64,000 nucleotides of DNA from Calliopum simillimum (Eukaryota; Arthropoda; Insecta; Diptera; Lauxaniidae), in NCBI GenBank assembly GCA_951812925.1, contig OX638368.1, positions 124,643,309 to 124,707,308 of the forward strand. Direction: 5' to 3'. The notes below the pieces were generated by a model. That model made no database searches and had not been told where the DNA came from. It saw only the letters and a list, made by a program, of their open reading frames with translations. Each line of letters begins with the position of its first letter. Position 1 is the first letter of the stretch. This document shows, piece by piece, positions 24,201 to 35,400 of this stretch. A program made the translations under genes and the position numbers.

Positions 24201-24954
24201 GTTAAGGATGAGTATGAAGAACAGTTTAAGGTTAGCTTTAAAAGCATTATAGGACATTATTTACTAATATGCATATATTTAAAAATTGGAAAAGAAAAAT
24301 AAAATATTGTTTTTTGCAGACGTTAAATAAAAAATATGAAGTTCAGAAAGCGATTATTTTACAAATGGAGGAAAAAATCTTTTCGCTATATAAGGCACAC
24401 GCACCAGTAATAGCTAACGCATGTTCACCAGACACAGACAAAACCGGTAAAGTATTGTTTTTATAAATATTTGCTTGACAACAATCAAGTTTTTTTGAGT
24501 TCCGTTTATGTTTATTTTACATTTTAATCGATTTTTTTATATCAAAACAGATATAGCTTCTTCAATGGATCGAAACTCGCCGCTTTCAACATCTCTTGCA
24601 TCAAGTGAAAGCTTATCAGCAAGTTTACGTTCCACTGATCAATTGCGCAACCTGCAGCAGTTAGTAGAAACACCATTAGCTGAAGGTGGTTCCATCATAA
24701 CTACTACAGATAATAAACGTGTGGCAGGATTAGATATTGCAACTTCAGCTATTACAGTTACATCGGTGACAGGAAAATCAAGTGCAATTAATAGCACATC
24801 TACGTCGCATACATTTGAGATTCCAATAGCTGCTGCATCAACAAGTCAGTCGTCGCACGTCGCTCATACACATCCTCACCTACACTTACAGCAGCAGCAA
24901 CAAAAACCATCATCGTCAACAACAAACCAATACCAAAAAAGTGCACGCAGATAA
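15296..24954 (+). CDS. Tsc1: Hamartin (tuberous sclerosis complex 1), complete
   Basis: Exons: 15296-15389, 15459-15715, 18439-18879, 18951-19665, 19811-20493, 23332-23929, 24073-24230, 24320-24446 and 24551-24954. The sum, 3477 bases, is in frame at every join and encodes 1158 residues (human hamartin 1164, from memory). Seen: an N-terminal alpha-helical hamartin domain (residues 1 to about 265, with TGSLRIMEVLVKVQAPHDG), a Ser/Thr/Pro-rich middle (about 265-730), coiled coils (about 731-1024) and a low-complexity tail with a His- and Gln-rich run. Known: TSC1 stabilises TSC2 and TBC1D7; the complex is the GAP that switches off Rheb and so restrains TORC1 at lysosomes. The second (2.7 kb) and fifth (2.8 kb) coding introns are swollen by repeats; the rest are 57-145 bp. 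The start is the first ATG after the UTR intron, and MEIEKIF resembles family N-termini. Confidence 0.95.
16246..16505. mobile_element. Diverged MITE copy related to 60834-61099
   Basis: In the second Tsc1 coding intron. It shares GTCCGTACCAAAGGGACTAA-type ends, the AAGTAATGTCATA block, the GGTATAATTTTTTCA block and TTCTAACAAAAT with the element at 60834-61099, in the same order. The terminal inverted repeat is eroded at the right end. Confidence 0.65.
16660..17215. repeat. Degenerate tandem repeat around GAGCGACA...GTTGATGACAT
   Basis: Imperfect units of about 45-55 bp carrying AGAGCGACAGT, a T-rich spacer and CGTTGATGACATT. About four lie at 16780-16950 and part-units resume at 17122-17210. 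A non-LTR fragment (16977-17120) interrupts the array. A related stretch appears at 18165-18215. In the second Tsc1 coding intron. Confidence 0.65.
16977..17120 (-). pseudogene. C-terminal remnant of a non-LTR retrotransposon ORF2
   Basis: The minus strand encodes about 47 residues ending at a stop. They contain GRPKTNWKRSLEKE and ARDRDKWRDF, the typical C-terminal GRP..W / W..A.DR.KWR signature of non-LTR reverse transcriptase ORFs. Only the tail survives, as expected after 5' truncation. It sits inside the tandem array. Clade (RTE, Jockey or R1) not determined. Confidence 0.7.
17287..17583 (-). other. 98-codon open frame in a Tsc1 intron, unassigned
   Basis: An uninterrupted minus-strand frame with an ordinary amino-acid mix. 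I recognise no family in it. It is antisense within the second Tsc1 coding intron, next to repeat DNA. It could be a transposon remnant or a chance ORF. Confidence 0.2.
18000..18135 (+). mobile_element. Possible 3' tail of a non-LTR element ending in (CTAAT)n
   Basis: GC-richer sequence ending in a short CTCTAATCTAATCTAATC run resembles the 3' UTR plus simple-repeat tail of some non-LTR retrotransposons. No coding part is visible. An AAAT microsatellite follows at about 18263-18285. Weak call. Confidence 0.3.
20663..21169. mobile_element. 507-bp palindromic element in a Tsc1 intron
   Basis: The ends ATATCGACGGCTTATATTCA and their inverse are identical over about 30 bp and continue into CTATCTACA. 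Inside, CTCTATCTAC-type blocks recur in both orientations near 20820-20860 and 20900-20940. Non-coding; fold-back MITE type. A transcript of this intron could form a long hairpin. Confidence 0.8.
21340..21790 (-). repeat. Degenerate ~38-bp tandem array (TATCGAAAAACATCGAAGAAAT)
   Basis: Repeated GGTAAAAGTCCAAAAGTATC + GAAAAACATC units with many changes. The same unit in the opposite orientation fills 35795-36920 in a Sec10 intron, inside a Helitron. No Helitron ends are visible here. Confidence 0.75.
21857..22745. mobile_element. Dispersed repeat family 'X', copy 1 (about 890 bp)
   Basis: Opens with TATCCCACACCCGGGGTAAA and TCACTTTGTCCTTCCGTTTG. Then come CGCCTGAGTCGATATAGCCA, a GTCTGTCTGTTT microsatellite and about four ~130-bp internal repeats. 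Each internal repeat has a GGGCGTGGCACCTC-type and a CCAACCAAATTTCACTCAGA-type block. Related copies: 41431-41760, and a split copy at 60731-60800 plus 62095-62800. Known: repeats with 'cctgagtcgatatagccatg' are common in fly genomes. I cannot name the family with certainty. Confidence 0.65.
22987..23103 (-). CDS. Candidate terminal exon of an unknown gene, antisense in a Tsc1 intron
   Basis: After a possible acceptor (CTTTTAG, minus strand) there are 38 codons ending in TAA. They read like normal protein, for example SAGRAEGQWKELLMSFQES and DFNANVTTYLF. I found no matching upstream exon in the 228 bases between it and the Tsc1 exon at 23332. It could be the last exon of a nested gene, a retrotransposed fragment or chance. 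Confidence 0.25.
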   Translation of the reverse strand, partial: GFFLSAGRAEGQWKELLMSFQESKQEVDFNANVTTYLF

Positions 24955-25035
24955 ACTGTAACTATCAGTGCTTGCTGATAAACTGTAACTTATCATAACT
25001 TAAGGATTTACAGTACCACACAAAATACATGAAAT

Positions 25036-25041
25036 AATAAA
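25036..25041 (+). terminator. Candidate Tsc1 polyadenylation signal
   Basis: AATAAA about 80 bases after the Tsc1 stop codon; further AATAAA-like motifs follow. Confidence 0.45.
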
Positions 25042-25684
25042 TTTTTTAAATGGCTTTTTCTGTCTTAATAACAAACCATCGTTTAAGGAATAAATCAAAA
25101 AAAAAAAAATAAAAAAAATCTGCAGATATAACATAAATTCATATTTTTATAAAATAAAAGTATTTTAAATTAAATCAAAAAATGTACAACTTTTATAAAA
25201 TTTTCTAGTTGAGTTGCCGATGTTGGGTACTGGTATTGGTTAAAAAGATTAATAAAAAAGTGGCAAAATATATTACCCATGTAACAAAAAATTTATATTC
25301 ACTTAAATGTAAAATTCTTATCACTCTAAAGAACCATATGTAAAAAAATACAAATAAAAATTGTTAAAAAAAACGAAATTCAAGCATTTAAGATTTATGT
25401 CAGCTTCTCAGCAAACTTATGTATTAAGAGCCTGCACAAGACATCATATACTTTTCTTCACTCGCAAATTTTACACTCAACTGGAATATTTGGTTAAAAA
25501 ATTTCAAGATTTAAATCTTCACTGTACACTGATTTCATTTGGCACTGGAGTACACTGTCTTGTTTTAACATGGTCAAAAAAAAAAACCTGACCAACAAAT
25601 ACTTCAGTGTACTGTATTTTATAAAAACAAATACTTCATGTCAGTGTAAAACGTGTAAGTGAAAACTACAGCGAAATTTATGAT

Positions 25685-25827
25685 ATGGTAACACTTGCAA
25701 GTTGGAACGTATTGGGAACCCAGAATTTCAGTAGCTTTGATACATTTTCGCGAGGGAAAGAGAGCGTCAACAAAAAAGAAGCACAAGAAGAGAACGAGAC
25801 TATTTTGTCACTACTTAAAGCACTAGG
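25685..25827 (+). CDS. Candidate small first exon, unknown protein
   Basis: An ATG frame of 47 codons plus two bases ends at a strong donor (AGG|GTAAGT). It encodes a hydrophilic peptide starting MVTLASWNVLGTQNFSS. It lies between the Tsc1 3' end and the convergent zinc-finger gene. No partner exon was found, and no family is recognised. Could be real but is equally compatible with chance. Confidence 0.2.
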
Positions 25828-25872
25828 GTAAGTCGAAAAAATGCTTTTTTCCCTTTATATATTTTCGACAGG

Positions 25873-26619
25873 GCCAGAAAGTATCTTCAATACTTCAATA
25901 AGAAGCCCGTAAAATTTAAGCATGATCATTCTTCACGAATTTCGCTGATAAATCGCAAAAAAATTTCAAACTTCAATTCAATTCTGACACAAATCTATTG
26001 GTTGGATCTTGCTGAAATTTTACAGGCTTCTTTTTGAAGTCCTAAGGATACTTTCTGTGATGACGCCCATATATGTATATCAGGGAGTTTCTTATCTATA
26101 TTTTGCAAGTTATATAATTGGTTGAGTTCCTTATCAAATAATTTCTCTTGGATGTTTTTGTTGGCGTCATGTTGTAGGCACTTTTGAAGTTTTCAATAAG
26201 TAGTTTAAGATCTTTTGTCTAGAAGAGGAGTGGTTGTACTGGCTGGAAGGTTCAAAGTAAGAGTTTCAGATCCATTAATAGCTGATTGTGAAAATGTGGG
26301 TTATCGCAATTCAAGATTCCCGGGAAATTTTCAAAACTGCAATATAAAATGAGATATGAGATATCGTCACCTCAATACTACAACTAGGTTATCATTCTTG
26401 GGATAAGTGGCCGTTGACATGGTTTGGTGCACAATCCTGTCCAACCAGAGTTCTCTAAAGTGGCACCACTGAAAAGTTTATATGATTAAAACAAAACCAG
26501 AAAAGTCAAAAATCAGTGCAAATTTAAATTTTCGAAAATCTTAAAATTTAATTATGTATCTCAAAACTATAAAATTGGAGTTACCTAGTTGTAGTATTGA
26601 GGTGGCGGTATGTTTTCGA
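25873..26619. mobile_element. Two inverted-repeat elements between Tsc1 and the zinc-finger gene
   Basis: The first spans about 25873-26063: GAAAGTATCTTCAATACTTC and AAGAAGCC(C/T)GTAAAATTT-type blocks are mirrored at the right. The second spans about 26353-26619: TCACCTCAATACTACAACTA and GGTTA(T/C) are mirrored as TAGTTGTAGTATTGAGGTGG. Both are non-coding. A piece of the CCCGGG-family MITE (40846-40935) is recognisable at 26295-26340. Confidence 0.6.
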
Positions 26620-26860
26620 GAAACTTTCATGTTTTTTACGGGGGGTGATGATCTTATTTAATCACAGATAGCTTGTAAACCGGTCAGGCTACCTTAATCA
26701 AACTAAAGGTAATACAATTTCACAGAAATTCATCATACTTTATTTTTCAATCTTTTTATTACAATACGTTATTAATTCATATTTCGAAAATAAATTTAAT
26801 TTTCTTCCCACTTCTCACGTGGTAGAATCACCCACACATATTTGTTTGACTGTCATCTGC

Positions 26861-29800
26861 TTAAGGATTTTGTTTTTTCTTATATGCAAAGTTTCCACTT
26901 GATTTAGAGACAACTGGAACCAAATTATTTGAAGTTTGTGTACTAAAAAGAAAAATAATATTAAGTAATGAAATGTACAAAACCAAATCCAATTACACTG
27001 CTCTTAATGCCTTCAGATTTGGAATGTTCTTATTGCTTTTTTTAGCTTCGCCTGCAGCTTCTTGTTCAGCTAACTCTTCTGGATGCGCCTTTTTCTTATG
27101 CGTTCGGCAATTCGATCCATTAGCAAAAGTACGATCACAAAAATCACATGAGTAAGGCTTTAATCCCGTATGTAGTATCAAGTGGATTTTCAAAGTTTTT
27201 GAACGCTTGAAGGCGCGCCCGCAATAATCGCATTTAAATTTAAGTTCATCTGAATGTACGAGACTGTGACGTTTTAGTGTTGCAGCACAAGTTAATTGTA
27301 GACCACATTCAGTGCAAATATGATCCTTGTTGTCATGATATAGCAACGTGTGTTTCTGTAACGTAGATTAGCAAAATATGAGTTTGAGTAATTTTTCAAA
27401 AGCGCTACCATTTAGTTAAATTACTTCTTTTATTTCTCATTTCGTATTTTTATTGGATTACATATACTTGATTTAAACTGTATAAAAATAGTTTTTTCCT
27501 TATAAATCAGTCACGCCCCACGCCCGTGGTCCAATCTCTATTTTTAGTATGGTCTTTGGTGTATACCATGTCATTCATGTTTCAAGTTTCATAACTGCTA
27601 TAGGTGCAGACTATTGAGGTTTCAAAGTTTTTTGTATAGGGGGTACAACGCCCCCGATTCAATCCCCTCTATTTTTTATAGTCTTTGGTAAATACTATAT
27701 ATATTGGGTCCAGAAGTAAGTTTTCAGCGTTTTTTTTTCCAAACTTTGAGGCTTTATTGCTAACTTTCTAAATTTCGGATTAAAAAAATTTCTCGTCTTT
27801 TGAGCCCAATCGTGCAAATAATTGATTCCCTCGACTGAAGTGAAGCATATTCCGGTAAGAGCGTTCTGCATCGATCGAAACAAGTGGTAGTCAGATGGCG
27901 CCAAGCCTGGACTATGAGGCGGGTGGGGCAGAATTTCCCACCCACTATTATCCAAATAGTTTTTGACCAAATCCGCAACATGTGGCCAAGTGTTGTCGTG
28001 ATGAAAAATTACGGACTCGTACCTGGTCTCATATTTTCCATCAAAGCCCGCTTCAAACGAATTAATTGGGTTCGATACATTGGTCCTTTGATGGTTCGAC
28101 TACTCGAATGCAATTCGTAGTATACCACTCCCCACATCCAATACGATGCAAAAACGACTTATTTTTATGTCACTCCAGCAACGTTCCCACAAATGACGGT
28201 TATTTTGCTCAAAATTGTTGAGCCACAAGAAAACTCATTACTAAAAAATTGCATTACTTGAAATTGCTTTTATAACTACATCGAAAGAGTAGTCGATTAT
28301 GCCCAATGACTGATTGTTGATGTTTGCTTATGGATTATTTTTTTAACGAGTACAGTACTAATGAAGGTCCGCGTGTTCTAATTGAAAATTTATTGGGGAA
28401 AATTTATAGATTTTTTTTAATAATGCACTGGTCTCAGTTTTTTTAAGCGAGAAAAACTTAAAGCTGAAATGGTTCTTAAGAGGGGGTACTTAACCGGGGT
28501 TGACTGTATACAGAAAACAAAGTATGGTAGTAATTTAAAATGAATGCACATTAACAAACCCTTAAGCTCCTACGGTCTTTAAATGTCTTCTTGCAAAATT
28601 CACACTCAAATGGTTTTTCATCGGTATGTGAGAGCATGTGGTCTTCCAGCATATTCTTTGTTGGCGTCGCTTTACCACACTGTTCGCATATGTAACGGCA
28701 TTCATTCAAATGAATGATTTTAACATGACTTTCTAAAGCTAGAATGGAACTAAATTTTGTTTCACAATCAGTACAAGAAAATATTTTTCTCAATTCAACT
28801 GGTATATGTAACTGTAAATGCTTGTCCAATTTTTCTTCTTTCAAAAAGACTTCCGAACATTGTGGACATGGAAAATGTTCCCGTTTAATATGCTTATTAA
28901 ACGTATAAAGATACATAAAATTTCGTGTACACTTTGTGCATGTGTAAGTGGATTTTGCATTAGATATATTTCCTTTCGTTGTATCTGACTCTACATCATT
29001 GTCAGTTGATATTGCAGTAACATTAGTGTCATTATAATCTTCACTTTTGATATTTTTATCTCTTATCCGACACGATCTTTTTCCGGAGAGCACCAGACCC
29101 ATTTTACTATTAATCTTTTCTTGTAACTTATGCTTCGCACATGCACTTGTATTCGATTTTTTTGTTTGCTCATCATTTTCAATTTCAGATCTGATTATGT
29201 TCATCTGAATGTCACTTGGAAAATGTTGTTCTGATAATGTTTCCTCTTCTACTTTAATACCTATATATGGTGGCGCTAGTGGATCGAGCTCTGTCATTTC
29301 ATTTTTCTCTAATATATCAAAGTGATGTACAGCTGAAATCATTTGTACGCTTCCCTCATCTATAAGTCCAAATTTTAAACGTAATGCATGAATGTCTAAA
29401 GGTGTTGTTGGTGCGTTAAGTAGCACATCGTACATTTGTTGCACCTTTGTTACGCGATCAGCGAAGTTCACTAGTAAAGTCACCATAGAAAAACAATCCC
29501 TGCAGATCATTTTTGGCTCCTCGCTGATTATCTAAAACAGAGAGAAGACTTAATAGACGATCATTACTCTATTTGGGATAAAATTGGGATAACAAAATTA
29601 CAGCTTTGCTTGGAAGAAAAGCGGTACAAATGGCTCAAAAAAATCTTGAAAATCATGTGACGTAAAAAAGATCAATATAATTCAAAAATGTTTTTAAAGA
29701 TAAATACAAGCACTTTCAAAAACAATATCAAGTTTTATTTCCAAAGATTACCATGACTTGTTACATAGGTTTTAGCACTTTTAGGTTAGGATATCTTAAA

Positions 29801-30339
29801 GTCCTGGCCCAATAAGCCAACCCCAAGCCCAAAAACGGTTCATATCTCCGATTTTTTATCCGTTACGGAACCGTTACTGGTCCGCACACTGGGAAGCCAT
29901 TGGTCAGGTTCGGATTTAGCATCGAAAAATACATGAGGAATGTATATGTACGTTATACGATGAAATCCTCTTATGTGACCCTCTATTTTTAAAGGAAAGA
30001 AACCCTGTTTAAGATTTGAAGTTGTATCTCACTTACAAAAAAGTAGTCTATGTATTTCATTACTGATTAAACTATAAGTTTCAACTTTTTCAGTAGATGT
30101 TACCCCATAGATCCGACTTACTAGATCGAATAGACACCTAATTATGTATTATCGACTACCTTCACTCCTAAGAACTTATGTATTGCCGCAACCAAACTTA
30201 GATCTGTTCCATCATCATTGTCTTCGGGTTTATCGTTTTCCATAAAAACATTTACGACGTTTTCCTGAGGATCGACTTTGGCACAAAGCCGACACCATAC
30301 GTGCCAATTTTTGTCTCCGCCGCTTCGGTTGGACAGCAT
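26861..30339 (-). CDS. ZAD-C2H2 zinc-finger protein, probable transcription factor
   Basis: Exons (minus strand): 30339-30160, 29531-28560, 27355-26997 and 26942-26861; 530 residues. Seen: an N-terminal zinc-finger-associated domain (ZAD) with its two CxxC pairs at C16/C19 and C70/C73, split by the first intron. An acidic, charged linker follows. Eight C2H2 fingers occupy the C-terminal half, beginning with CTKC, CPQC, CTDC, CEQC, CEFC, CTEC, CDYC and CDFC; the second intron cuts the fifth. Known: ZAD proteins are a large insect family; the ZAD dimerises and the fingers bind DNA in the nucleus. The last exon is inferred from a 54-bp intron (donor GT|GTAATT, acceptor TTTTAG). If that intron is not spliced, the protein stops at 26993 after Val. 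The exact orthologue is not known to me. Confidence 0.88.
27704..28165 (-). pseudogene. Decayed mariner transposase, C-terminal half
   Basis: In the intron between zinc-finger exons 2 and 3. The minus strand shows YRTQLIRLKRA, KNYLDNSGWE, HPPHSPGLAPSDYHLF and MQNALTGICFTS across several frames, with the second catalytic Asp region degraded. The plus-strand end TTGGGTCCAGAAGTAAG follows a TA and is the mariner terminal repeat. The N-terminal half and other terminus are lost. A relative of, but not the same subfamily as, the mariner at 48444-50003. Confidence 0.85.
28353..28506. mobile_element. Small CAGT...ACTG element with TA flanks
   Basis: 154 bp bounded by CAGT and ACTG, with TA on both sides (28351-28352 and 28507-28508). 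The right end (complement CAGTCAACCCCGGTTAAGTA) looks like a pogo-type terminus; the left end matches it poorly beyond the first bases. Confidence 0.4.
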
Positions 30340-30895
30340 CTTTAAGGATGATCTTTATTTTATTTTTGTTTATTATCTATTTCGATTTCGAGAACCAAAT
30401 TTATTAATTGGCGAGTTTAGAAGGTACTGTTCTTCTTGTCTTCTTTTTTGGTAGGTAATAAGAGTGTTCGTTTACCAAAAAGATTTGACCCAAATAACAA
30501 GTTTAGCATTCGCATACGCAAAAAACTTGGAAATGCTAGTGGAAATGAGAGAGTAATTGAGCTCTCTTTTTGTGCTAAAGAAGAATTTTTTCGGGTAAAA
30601 ATGTCGAAACTGTCAAAATCGTAATAATAAATAATTTATTTGCTCTCACGCCTTTCACAGTTGTACAGGATTAAGCCCAGAAAACAAAAACACTCCTAAT
30701 ATTACTTCCAGGTGGAGTTCCTTTTCTTTCTTTTTTCGCTCGAGTACTGTCAAAAGTAACGAGCAAAATCAATTAGAGTAAATTGTCCTGGGAAAATGTT
30801 AAACAAACAACAATATGATTTTAACCAACAAATGACGCTTTTGTGTTGCGCAAAAAAAACGGAACACCTAGCGCTGTAATATAAATAGTACCTAC

Positions 30896-31022
30896 CCTGT
30901 TTCCATCGGAAATTTATAAGGGGATTACCGGCTGTTTTCATATTGATTTGACGTTTGACACATGATGAAATAGGTGAGTTAAGGCTTGACCACTTCATAA
31001 ATCTCCAGTGGAAGCAGGCTAT
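30896..31022. mobile_element. Further copy of the CCTGTTTCCACCGG palindromic MITE
   Basis: About 127 bp. The left end CCTGTTTCCATCGG and right end CCAGTGGAAGCAGGCTAT are inverted, with the TTGACGTTTGACACATGATG core. Same family as the 13.6-14.7 kb cluster. It lies upstream of both the zinc-finger gene and Sec10. Confidence 0.75.
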
Positions 31023-31244
31023 GAGGCAGAATTCACTGAAAACAATTTTGATTTTTGAGTAAAGAGGTTTTTGATTTACACGATTTTTGTAATAAAAATG
31101 TTCTAAAATAATTATAAAATAAAATAATAATTAAATAAATTTAAATAAACTATATGCATTGCATTTTATATTATTAAAAAAAGTTCAAATGTGTCTGCAT
31201 CGAACAATCATTAGAAGCTGCCAACTTGTTTGCAAAACCAGTCA

Positions 31245-32288
31245 CGGTGTGCCTACACCCGTTCTAAATCGGACGTCGTAGCACATCAAATTTTTTTTTG
31301 GAGATTCTGTTTACTTATCGTTCAAATGATGTATAAAAAAATTTTCACTCGTGACTCCTCGACTAAATTTTGAGATAATCGCTTTTCCAATTGGGGCATT
31401 TTTCCATACAAAAAGAAAAAAACAATTTTTAGGTTAGGTTAGGTTAGGATATCATTGAGGAAAAAAAAGATATCAACAAAATTTAAATTAGGTCTTAAAG
31501 GCAAAGATTAGAACCTTCAAGTTGCTTACCAGATTTAACGAAATTAAAATTTCTTTCACATTTTAAACATGTTCAACGAACTGACCATTTCATATGCCAT
31601 ATGCCATACACGTAACAACAACACTCGGGGTGTCAAACGGCTGAATTTAGAAGTAGTCGGTTCGTTGAACATGTTTAAAATGTGAAAGAAATTTTAATTT
31701 CGTTAAATCTGGTAAGCAACTTGAAAGTTCTAATCTTTGCCTTTAAAACCTAATTTAAATTATGTTGATATCTATTTTTTCCTCAAAGATATCCTAACCT
31801 AAAAAGACACAAAAATGCAAAAACCCGTTTTGACAATATTTCGGTCTACGATATCTCTTAGAATCATGAAGATATAAAGGAAAAGATTGGGGTTTTCAAG
31901 AATCTAAGCCACATTTGACGAATAAATGATATATTACATAGTTATATAGCTTCAAAAAATGGCAAAAAACTACTTTTTTTGGTCTTTAGGTTACAATATC
32001 TGTAACTATACACAATAGAGCAATTCTGAGGTTAGATTCGCGTTAAGCATCGCAAAAAACATCGATTGTGATTGTTTTGATTCTTGTTTAATGTAGTTAA
32101 ACAAAATTTTTTTTTTTTCTTTTTGTATGGGAAAATGCCCCAATTGGAAAAGCGATTATCTCAAAATTTAGTCGAGGAGTCACGAGTGAAAATTTTTTTA
32201 AACATCATTTGAACGATATGCAAACAGAATCTGGAAAAAAATTTGATGTGCTACGACGTTCGATTTAGAACGGGTTAAGGCACGCCGT
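31245..32288. mobile_element. 1.04-kb fold-back element ending next to the Sec10 promoter
   Basis: Arms of about 185 bp (31245-31430 and 32105-32288) are inverted. Both hold CCCGTTCTAAATCG, GTCGTAGCACATCAAATTT and CTCGACTAAATTTTGAGATA. The right end lies about 125 bp before the Sec10 ATG. The interior contains a second palindrome (31437-31802) and a GATATCT-rich repeat seen elsewhere in the window. Confidence 0.8.
31437..31802. mobile_element. Inner fold-back nested in 31245-32288
   Basis: Arms with TTAGGTTAGGATATC, AAATTTCTTTCACATTTTAA and CATGTTCAACGAAC are mirrored around a centre near 31615. About 160 bp per arm at high identity. Non-coding. Confidence 0.8.
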
Positions 32289-32330
32289 GCAGTTGGGTTG
32301 TATTTTGAACGTGTAAGAGACGCTTTACAA

Positions 32331-32340
32331 AACAGCTGAT
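32331..32340 (+). promoter_or_regulatory. E-box core-promoter motif AACAGCTGAT upstream of Sec10
   Basis: Matches the fly core-promoter E-box consensus AWCAGCTGWT exactly and lies 74 bases before the Sec10 ATG. Typical of broadly expressed genes without a TATA box. Only about 125 bp separate the fold-back from the ATG, so this is nearly all of the proximal promoter. Confidence 0.45.
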
Positions 32341-32413
32341 TAGTTTTTGTTGACGCCTACAATTCTGGAGAAGAAAATTTTGCAATAAAAATATAGAAAA
32401 AATATTAAATACA

Positions 32414-35400
32414 ATGCTTTCGCAATACATGGGGGAATTTGAACAGGTACTAAAAATATAAGTTGAATTGTATTGTCCTTGCACTTGTTGTTTATGCTGC
32501 TCGAAATATTCAGCATTTATTAATTTGAATTGTGTTCTTTCAGGATCCTTTTGAAGTTGGTGAGTTTATTGAGCGGCTGACCTGGCGAACAAATAATGAA
32601 ATATCTGGTGGTGCTGGAATAGATGATTTTAATCCGTTAGCGCTTCATGATACATTCATACAGACCATCAAAGATTTGAAAATTCTACAAGAAAAACAGC
32701 AAGCGAAATGTGAACGTATCGAGGAATCACTTAAACAAGAACAGTCAACTCATGCAAAAAAAATTTCAAAACTTCAGGAACGTCATCAGACTTCAGTCGA
32801 TTGGTTTGATCAATTAGATGAGAAAATTAACTCTGTCGCCGGCAAGATCATACATTTGGGAGAACAATTAGAAAATGTTAACACACCACGTAGTCGCACC
32901 GTGGAGGCACAAAAATTGCTTAACTATATGTCGGAATTTCTAGTGGCTGGCCCTATTGTTAATGATATTTTTACTGATCCATATCGTCTATATGAAGCGG
33001 CCGATATAATACAAAAGCTTTATACGATTTCTCAAGATTTGCCATCGGAGAAATTTATAGAGTGTAAACGAAAAATCGAAATGAAATATGATGAAGTTGA
33101 AAGGCGTTTAATTGAGGAGTTTGCAACAGCACAAAAATGCGAAGACATTGATAAAATGAAGAAACTGGCGCAGATACTTTCACAATTTAAAGGCTATGCC
33201 CAATGCATTGATGCTTATATTGAGCAAAGCCAAATGGTAAATTTTAGAATTTGATTTCTGGCAAATTTTTGGAGATCTGCATATTTAATTAAAAATTATA
33301 ATACACCTAATTCGTAAAATCAGAAATATAATCACCAAAATATGTTTTCCACCTTCCGCTTTGTTAATTGGAATTAAAAAAAAAAAAATGAACGTGACCA
33401 TCGTACACATTTAAAGCGCAAAAAAAGTGGAAGTAAAACATATTTTTATTTTAGTTTTCACTTTTCATTATAGCTCTTACGTAGCACTATGGTTAGTGCC
33501 AACGTTAATAGCAGGCGAAGTCCTGGTTCTAAGATACATGCAAGAAACGCGCAGAATGAACGTGACAAAAATAGAAATAGTTTTCGTGCCTATTCTAAGA
33601 AAGTCAGAATTCAGCGAAGCAAGACAGAATTTTTTAGTATGACTAATCTTAGAATCTTATGCAATAATGTTACTTTATAATGTATTTTGTTTGATTCAAA
33701 TATCTCCTGTACTTTTGTTTGTTTGATCATAATCTGAATCGATACGTGACAATATGAACGTGACATTTTTCCACCATACAAATTTTAAATTGAAAAATCT
33801 TTCAAAAAACCATCACCAATTTTTCCAAAGGATATCATTTATCCCTATCCATTTTACATGTATATCATAATTTATAAATTTCTCTTTTTAGGGGCGTGGC
33901 ATCGCCCATTTTCCCAGGGAACATTATTTGTCCTGGTGCTCTGAGTACTTGTATCAAATCTCATTCATCTGCGATAAATATTTTCGGTGATATGATGCAG
34001 TGATTTTTGTGGGGGCGTGATACCCCCATTTTTTCCAGAACACATTATTTGTCTTGGTGCTTATTATATATGTACCAAATTTCATCAATGTACGTTAAAT
34101 AGTATCAGAGATATGATGATTTAATTTTTTTGGCTCACGGTGGACCTTTTGACGAAAATTACGATATACGAGGCATTCACACGTTTTAAGGAATACCCTA
34201 AAAAAGTAAATTGCTTATAATGTTACTAATTTTAACAGTTTTTTGATACTTTTTTTGAACTTTATGGCCCCGTATTTTAATGGCTTTTAACTCTGAAAGT
34301 AAGGATCTAATTGTAAAGAGGTCAAAGTAAATATAAAGAAAGTTATGGATATTCAAGTCCATTGACAAAAACGATTTGTAGTATTAGTTATAAAGCTTTA
34401 AATATACATCAAAACAGCGATATTTGGACTTTTAAGCTAGGATAATTTTTTTGTTATAAAAATCATAAAATAATCATTGCGACCTGCATACGAATTAGGT
34501 GACTCAATAGTGACGTATCGGTCAAAAATAACACATTTATTTGTTTCTTAATTTACAAGTTAAAGCAAATGATATTAATAGATTTTATGTTTTGCAGACA
34601 CCGTACGGTGGAAAGGATATATTTATTGGTATTGTACCGATGTGTAATCATCATTATGATATTATCAAAAAAGTGTTTGCAAATCCAACACAAGTTATGT
34701 CTAAATTCATACTTAACATTTATCAACTTAAACTACACCAATATGCGATTACGAAATTAGACGATAAAAAGGATGAAGAGAAATATTTAAGAACTCTTTA
34801 TGAGCTGTATTCACGGTATGTAAACATTTTTTAATCTTTCAAAGTATTTCACATTTATATGATCAGTTGAAATTTAAATTCAACATCTTCTTGTGTTGTT
34901 TATCACCTCATACACACTGTGGTCCACAGTATTGGTTTATCACTTATGTTTTTTAAAATGACCTAACCTAAAAGTTAAGAAATATACAATTTTTGAGTGA
35001 AAAATTATATGAGAATCCACATACGATATTTAACTTAAATGAATCAATTTAAAATGTTCATAACTTTTTAAAGAAAAATCATAAGAGACCATGTTATAGC
35101 TTATTTTGAAGACAAAAGATAGAACTAAGCGATGTAGTTAACTTTTATGATATATTAAAAACCATAAGTGATAGACCAATTCTGAGGACGTTTTCGAATG
35201 CATCGAAAATTACTATTTTTGTTTTGAGTTGGTTCTATTTTTTTTTAAAAAACCGTTTTTCGCCCTTTTTTAAAAACTGTATTAGATTTTTCCGAATTCA
35301 ATTGAGAACAAAATGAGCCATGTCGGATCAAAATTGGTGCTTGTTCAACAAAATTAGATATTAAAGCCTTGTTTTACCTAATTTGCCGACTACGAATAAA

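Noticed and set aside
30436..30624. 62-codon plus-strand frame upstream of the zinc-finger gene
   Set aside because: No ATG at its start and no family recognised; likely chance or leftover 5' flank.
31429..31448. Four TTAGG units, the insect telomere repeat
   Set aside because: Too short; part of the inner foldback arm (mirrored as CCTAACCT at about 31793). Flies lack TTAGG telomeres.
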